A stretch of DNA of 64,000 bases from assembly GCF_038433135.1 (NCBI RefSeq), contig NZ_JBCDMV010000008.1, forward strand, positions 62,001 to 126,000, given 5' to 3'. This DNA comes from Luteococcus sp038433135. GTDB taxonomy: Bacteria; Actinomycetota; Actinomycetes; Propionibacteriales; Propionibacteriaceae. Positions 61,628-64,000 of the stretch are shown here, one piece after another; position 1 is the stretch's first letter, and each line of letters opens with the position of its first letter. The notes beneath the pieces are model-generated. The model saw nothing but the letters and a program-made list of their open reading frames with translations, searched no databases and was not told the origin of the DNA. The position numbers were made by a program, and so were the translations under genes.

Positions 61628-62728
61628 TCAGGAGCAGCCCTGCCCCAGTTGCTGCCAGCTGACCATCGCCTGCTCGCGTTCGGCTCCAGTGAGCAGCACG
61701 GGCAGACCATTGGTGACCCGAGCGGGGTCGAAGGCCATCGTCGGTGCACCGTCGGAGCCCGGAACGGTCACGGTGAGCACTCCGGTGGAGCGGGTCTGCG
61801 GCGCGCCGCTGCCGAAGACGAAGTTGCCCATGCCGTAGGCCATCGCCGTGTTCCCGTTCGTGGCCGTGGGTTGCAGGATGTGCGCATGGCTGCCGATCAC
61901 CACGTCGGCACCAGCTTCCGACAAGGCCTTCATGGTCTCCCGCTGCCGGGGCGTGGGGCACCTGACCAACTCGGTGCCGGAGTGCAGGTAGACCACCACG
62001 ACGCCGTCGGGGCTGGCAGCTCGTGCGGCCTTGACTCCCTCCACCAGCCTGGTGAAACCCTCCTCGTCCTTGACCTTGGCCAGTCCGGGCTTGCCGGGGG
62101 CAGCCTTCCAGTCCAGGTGCTCGTCAAGAACGTCCGTCGCTCCGAAGATCACCACCTTGCGCCCCTTGACCTCGGTGCTCCACGGGGCCCAAGCCTCGGC
62201 GTCGTCCTTGCCCAGGCCCACCATCGGGATCGGCGCCTTGGCCTTCACCTGGAGCATTCGTTTCATGCCCTCCTCGCCGAAGTCCATCCCGTGGTTGTTG
62301 GCCGCGGTGACGACGTCGACCCCGGCCTCCTTGAGCGAGTCGAGGATCTTGGGCCCGGTGGCGAAGGTGAAAGGCTTGGGTTGGGGCTTGAGGCCGGTGC
62401 GGTCCTCCGCGACGACGGTCTCCAGATTCACCATCGCCAGATCGGCCTTGGCCAGCACCTTGCCGGTCTCCCCGAGACCGACCTCATTGATCCGTGCGGC
62501 GGTGTTGTGCGCCTGGGTGTCGCCGCCGAAGGCCAGCGTGATGCTCTGGGCCTTGCCGCTGCGTCGCCACTCGCCCGGCAGCGGGGCGGTCTGTTCCGCC
62601 GGATTGTCCGGGCTCAGCGCCCTTACCAGCCCGACGATGCCCGCGATGATCGTTGCCAACAGGAGCAGCACCACCGCCAGTGCCATCCGTCGCCGCCGCC
62701 GGTAGACCGGGCTGTTGTCCCACTTCAT
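61628..62728 (-). CDS. CapA-family membrane-anchored metallophosphoesterase-like protein
   Basis: The 366-aa protein has one N-terminal membrane anchor (RRRMALAVVLLLLATIIAGI, residues about 14-33) and an extracellular CapA (PgsA) domain with TLAFGGDTQAHN, AMVNLETVVAED, VTAANNHGMDFGEEGMKRML, YLHSGTELVRCP and VIGSHAHILQPTATNGNT. CapA takes part in poly-gamma-glutamate capsule synthesis, but no capB or capC gene is adjacent, so the role here is open. GAGGAA precedes the ATG at 62728. Confidence 0.87.
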   Translation of the reverse strand: MKWDNSPVYRRRRRMALAVVLLLLATIIAGIVGLVRALSPDNPAEQTAPLPGEWRRSGKAQSITLAFGGDTQAHNTAARINEVGLGETGKVLAKADLAMVNLETVVAEDRTGLKPQPKPFTFATGPKILDSLKEAGVDVVTAANNHGMDFGEEGMKRMLQVKAKAPIPMVGLGKDDAEAWAPWSTEVKGRKVVIFGATDVLDEHLDWKAAPGKPGLAKVKDEEGFTRLVEGVKAARAASPDGVVVVYLHSGTELVRCPTPRQRETMKALSEAGADVVIGSHAHILQPTATNGNTAMAYGMGNFVFGSGAPQTRSTGVLTVTVPGSDGAPTMAFDPARVTNGLPVLLTGAEREQAMVSWQQLGQGCS

Positions 62729-62910
62729 CGTGATTCCTCGGGGGTGCCGCGGACCGGCTCGCCCGGTCATCGATCGACAGGTTAGGCGCAATCACTCCTC
62801 GCTGCACGCGGCCACGCGGGGCCCATCCATCTTGCTCCTGCCATGGGCGAGTCGAGCCGCGTCGGGCGGGAGCCAGTCTGGGTTTTCCTGGTGAGAGCAC
62901 AATAGTGGCC

Positions 62911-63423
62911 ATGTCCTTCCTGTCTCGAACCAAGTCCCGCCCCGACGCCGCAGTCATCGCCGACCACCACCGCGCTACTGGCACGACGGGCCGCGTCCTG
63001 GCGACGGCCAGCGGCCCCAAGGTGGAGATCCTGGCCTTCGCCGATCGGTTTGCGGTGCGGGTGGGCGACGACTGGCGGGAGGTCGGTTGGCACCAGGTGC
63101 AGACCGGCGGATGGAAAGCCGAACGCGACGAGATGCACTGGCGGCTGACCGACGGCAGCAAGGATGCGGTGCAGCTCACCGAGCCCCGAAGCTTGCCGAC
63201 CGTCTTCCGGGAACGAGTGCAGGCGACGATCGCCGTCGAGGACCGCTTCGACGTCCCGGGCGGCGGCGCGGTGGTGCTCACCGCCCGTCGGGACCTGTCG
63301 CAGAGGCAACCGACGCTGATCTGGACCGCCTTCGCGGTGCGCGGCGCCCGAATGGAGGACCCTCAGGTGAAGGCACTGGCAGAGGAGGCCCTGGCCCGGT
63401 TGCGGGCCGATTATGACTTCTGA
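62911..63423 (+). CDS. Conserved hypothetical protein
   Basis: The 170-aa soluble protein is of a type often annotated only as hypothetical in actinobacteria. It has a beta-rich core (VEILAFADRFAVRVGDDWRE, then WHQVQTGGWKAERDEMHWRL) and a C-terminal helix (DPQVKALAEEALARLRADYD). There is no signal peptide or membrane helix. ATG at 62911 is taken; GTG at 62905 is an alternative, and neither has a good ribosome binding site. It stands alone before a tRNA gene. Confidence 0.75.
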   Translation: MSFLSRTKSRPDAAVIADHHRATGTTGRVLATASGPKVEILAFADRFAVRVGDDWREVGWHQVQTGGWKAERDEMHWRLTDGSKDAVQLTEPRSLPTVFRERVQATIAVEDRFDVPGGGAVVLTARRDLSQRQPTLIWTAFAVRGARMEDPQVKALAEEALARLRADYDF

Positions 63424-63462
63424 CGAAGTTTGTGTAATGTTTCATCTCGCGCAAGGCGCTGA

Positions 63463-63538
63463 TCCCTGGTAGCTCAATTGGCAGAGCATCTGACTGTTAA
63501 TCAGAGGGTTACTGGTTCGAGTCCAGTCCGGGGAGCCA
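63463..63538 (+). tRNA. tRNA-Asn (GTT anticodon)
   Basis: This is a 76-nt cloverleaf with acceptor stem TCCCTGG/CCGGGGA, D-arm AGCTCAATTGGCAGAGC, anticodon stem-loop TCTGACTGTTAATCAGA, T-arm CTGGTTCGAGTCCAG and an encoded GCCA end. Confidence 0.96.
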
Positions 63539-63546
63539 TCGAAAGT

Positions 63547-63586
63547 CCGTTTGACTAGGCCACAGGCCAGTCAAACGGCCTTTTTT
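63547..63586 (+). terminator. Rho-independent terminator after tRNA-Asn
   Basis: CCGTTTGACT (63547-63556) pairs perfectly with AGTCAAACGG (63569-63578), followed by CC and six T residues (63581-63586). It is the most classical terminator in the window. The 120 bp after it hold no gene until the stop at 63706. Confidence 0.92.
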
Positions 63587-63705
63587 GGTTCTCGCGTGCA
63601 CGCACCATGACGTCGCGGGAACACGGGTGACGCCACGTTCCGCTCTGCGGGCCGCCCCAGAGACATCATCGCCCTTGACCTCTTCATCGAGGAGCTTTCC
63701 AACAC

Positions 63706-64000
63706 TCATGCGGCGTTCGGCTCCACCACCTCCTCGTCGACCAACAGCTCCCGGGCGTGCTCCAGCGCTCGGCGTTCCAGGCGTCGCACCGTGCTGACCG
63801 ACACCCCCATCCGTGCTGCAGTCTGGGCATAGCTGCACTCCCCCTCGTCGCTCAGGCCGTAGAGCAGGCTGAGAACGCGGACCTCCTGACTGCCCAGGAG
63901 CCGAAGCCAATCGGGCGGCGAGTCCTCACAGGCCGCGAAGTCATTGGCGGCGCGGGGACAGGCCAATTCCGTCGAGAACTGCACCGCCTCCAGTGAGACT
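63706..64000 (-). CDS. Sigma-70 region 4-like helix-turn-helix protein, start at or beyond the window edge
   Basis: The visible 92-98 residues end in a region 4-type helix-turn-helix (VRVLSLLYGLSDEGECSYAQ, then TAARMGVSVSTVRRLERRAL). A GTG at 63984 with GGAGG right before it is possible, but the frame is open to the edge (VSLEAV before it) and spacing is too short for a good start, so a longer protein, perhaps a sigma-like or anti-terminator-type regulator, is more likely. The segment LACPRAANDFAACEDS has two Cys of unknown meaning. Confidence 0.65.
   Translation of the reverse strand, partial: VSLEAVQFSTELACPRAANDFAACEDSPPDWLRLLGSQEVRVLSLLYGLSDEGECSYAQTAARMGVSVSTVRRLERRALEHARELLVDEEVVEPNAA

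Noticed and set aside
63463..63700. tRNA-Asn as an integration site
   Set aside because: No integrase and no repeat of the tRNA 3' end follow; only a normal terminator is present.

Overview
The window is high-GC actinobacterial chromosome, roughly two thirds G+C by eye, with many GTG starts, ATGA/GTGA gene overlaps and lineage-typical families (HemQ, DUF3000, DUF3710, DUF3093, DUF4193, DUF4235, DUF3145, SepH, FasR, MhuD). Gene order on the left resembles the Mycobacterium tuberculosis hemQ-hemE / rnd / dxs1 block and the TrmA-like / APC / ceoB-ceoC / OB-fold / DUF3710 / dut / DUF3093 / DUF4193 block (recalled, not searched). A Propionibacteriales member is my best guess. I see no prophage, insertion sequence, CRISPR array or rRNA. 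The only clearly accessory pocket is 44.5-45.7 kb.

Layout. 1-3 kb: truncated ABC importer (lipoprotein and permease) behind hemQ and hemE. 3-7 kb: DUF3000, RNase D-like nuclease, dxs. 7-11.5 kb: a LexA-box gene of unknown function, a lipoprotein and aconitase. 11.7-15.5 kb: a small Cys protein, an unusual membrane histidine kinase and an RNA methyltransferase. 15.5-22.1 kb: APC/KimA-like permease with two TrkA-type regulators (probable K+ uptake), OB-fold protein, DUF3710, dut, DUF3093, DUF4235, DUF4193. 22.4-25.6 kb: S9 peptidase and ferrochelatase. 26-28.9 kb: SepH cell-division protein and a PHP protein. 28.9-34 kb: the fatty-acid synthase II operon fasR-fabD-fabH-acpP-fabF. 34-37.5 kb: APH-like kinase, DUF3145, S9 peptidase. 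37.6-44.6 kb: YggS, two vWA proteins, DUF58, MoxR, a Ser/Pro-tailed membrane protein and a HAD phosphatase. 44.6-45.7 kb: a frameshifted amphi-Trp gene, a vapBC toxin-antitoxin pair and a CAT-anticodon tRNA. 45.7-49.5 kb: trpB2-type gene and otsB/otsA (trehalose). 49.5-51.7 kb: a three-gene envelope/stress cassette. 51.8-55.6 kb: secreted protease-like lipoprotein, methionine/alanine importer metPS, mhuD-type heme oxygenase. 55.6-58.8 kb: TetR plus ABC exporter. 58.9-64 kb: S4 RNA-binding protein, thioesterase, HTH protein, acyltransferase with MerR, CapA-like protein, tRNA-Asn and a partial sigma-region-4 protein.

Functional links. hemE, hemQ and hemH belong to the coproporphyrin-dependent heme route (the cgoX/hemY oxidase is not here), and MhuD degrades heme. 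fasR-fabDHPF is a complete elongation core. otsA and otsB lie back to back.

Most notable observations. (1) A family of about 70-bp palindromic elements (arms near CTCGACARGCTCGG and CCCCGAGCCTGTCGAGGGG) sits after several genes, and what look like two whole copies lie in frame inside sepH, coding for LD(E/K)L...TAEPVE. (2) A near-consensus LexA box overlaps the promoter of an uncharacterised 169-aa gene. (3) A TetR gene appears leaderless, with a perfect palindrome over its start codon. (4) An amphi-Trp gene carries a one-base frameshift right beside one of the palindromic elements.
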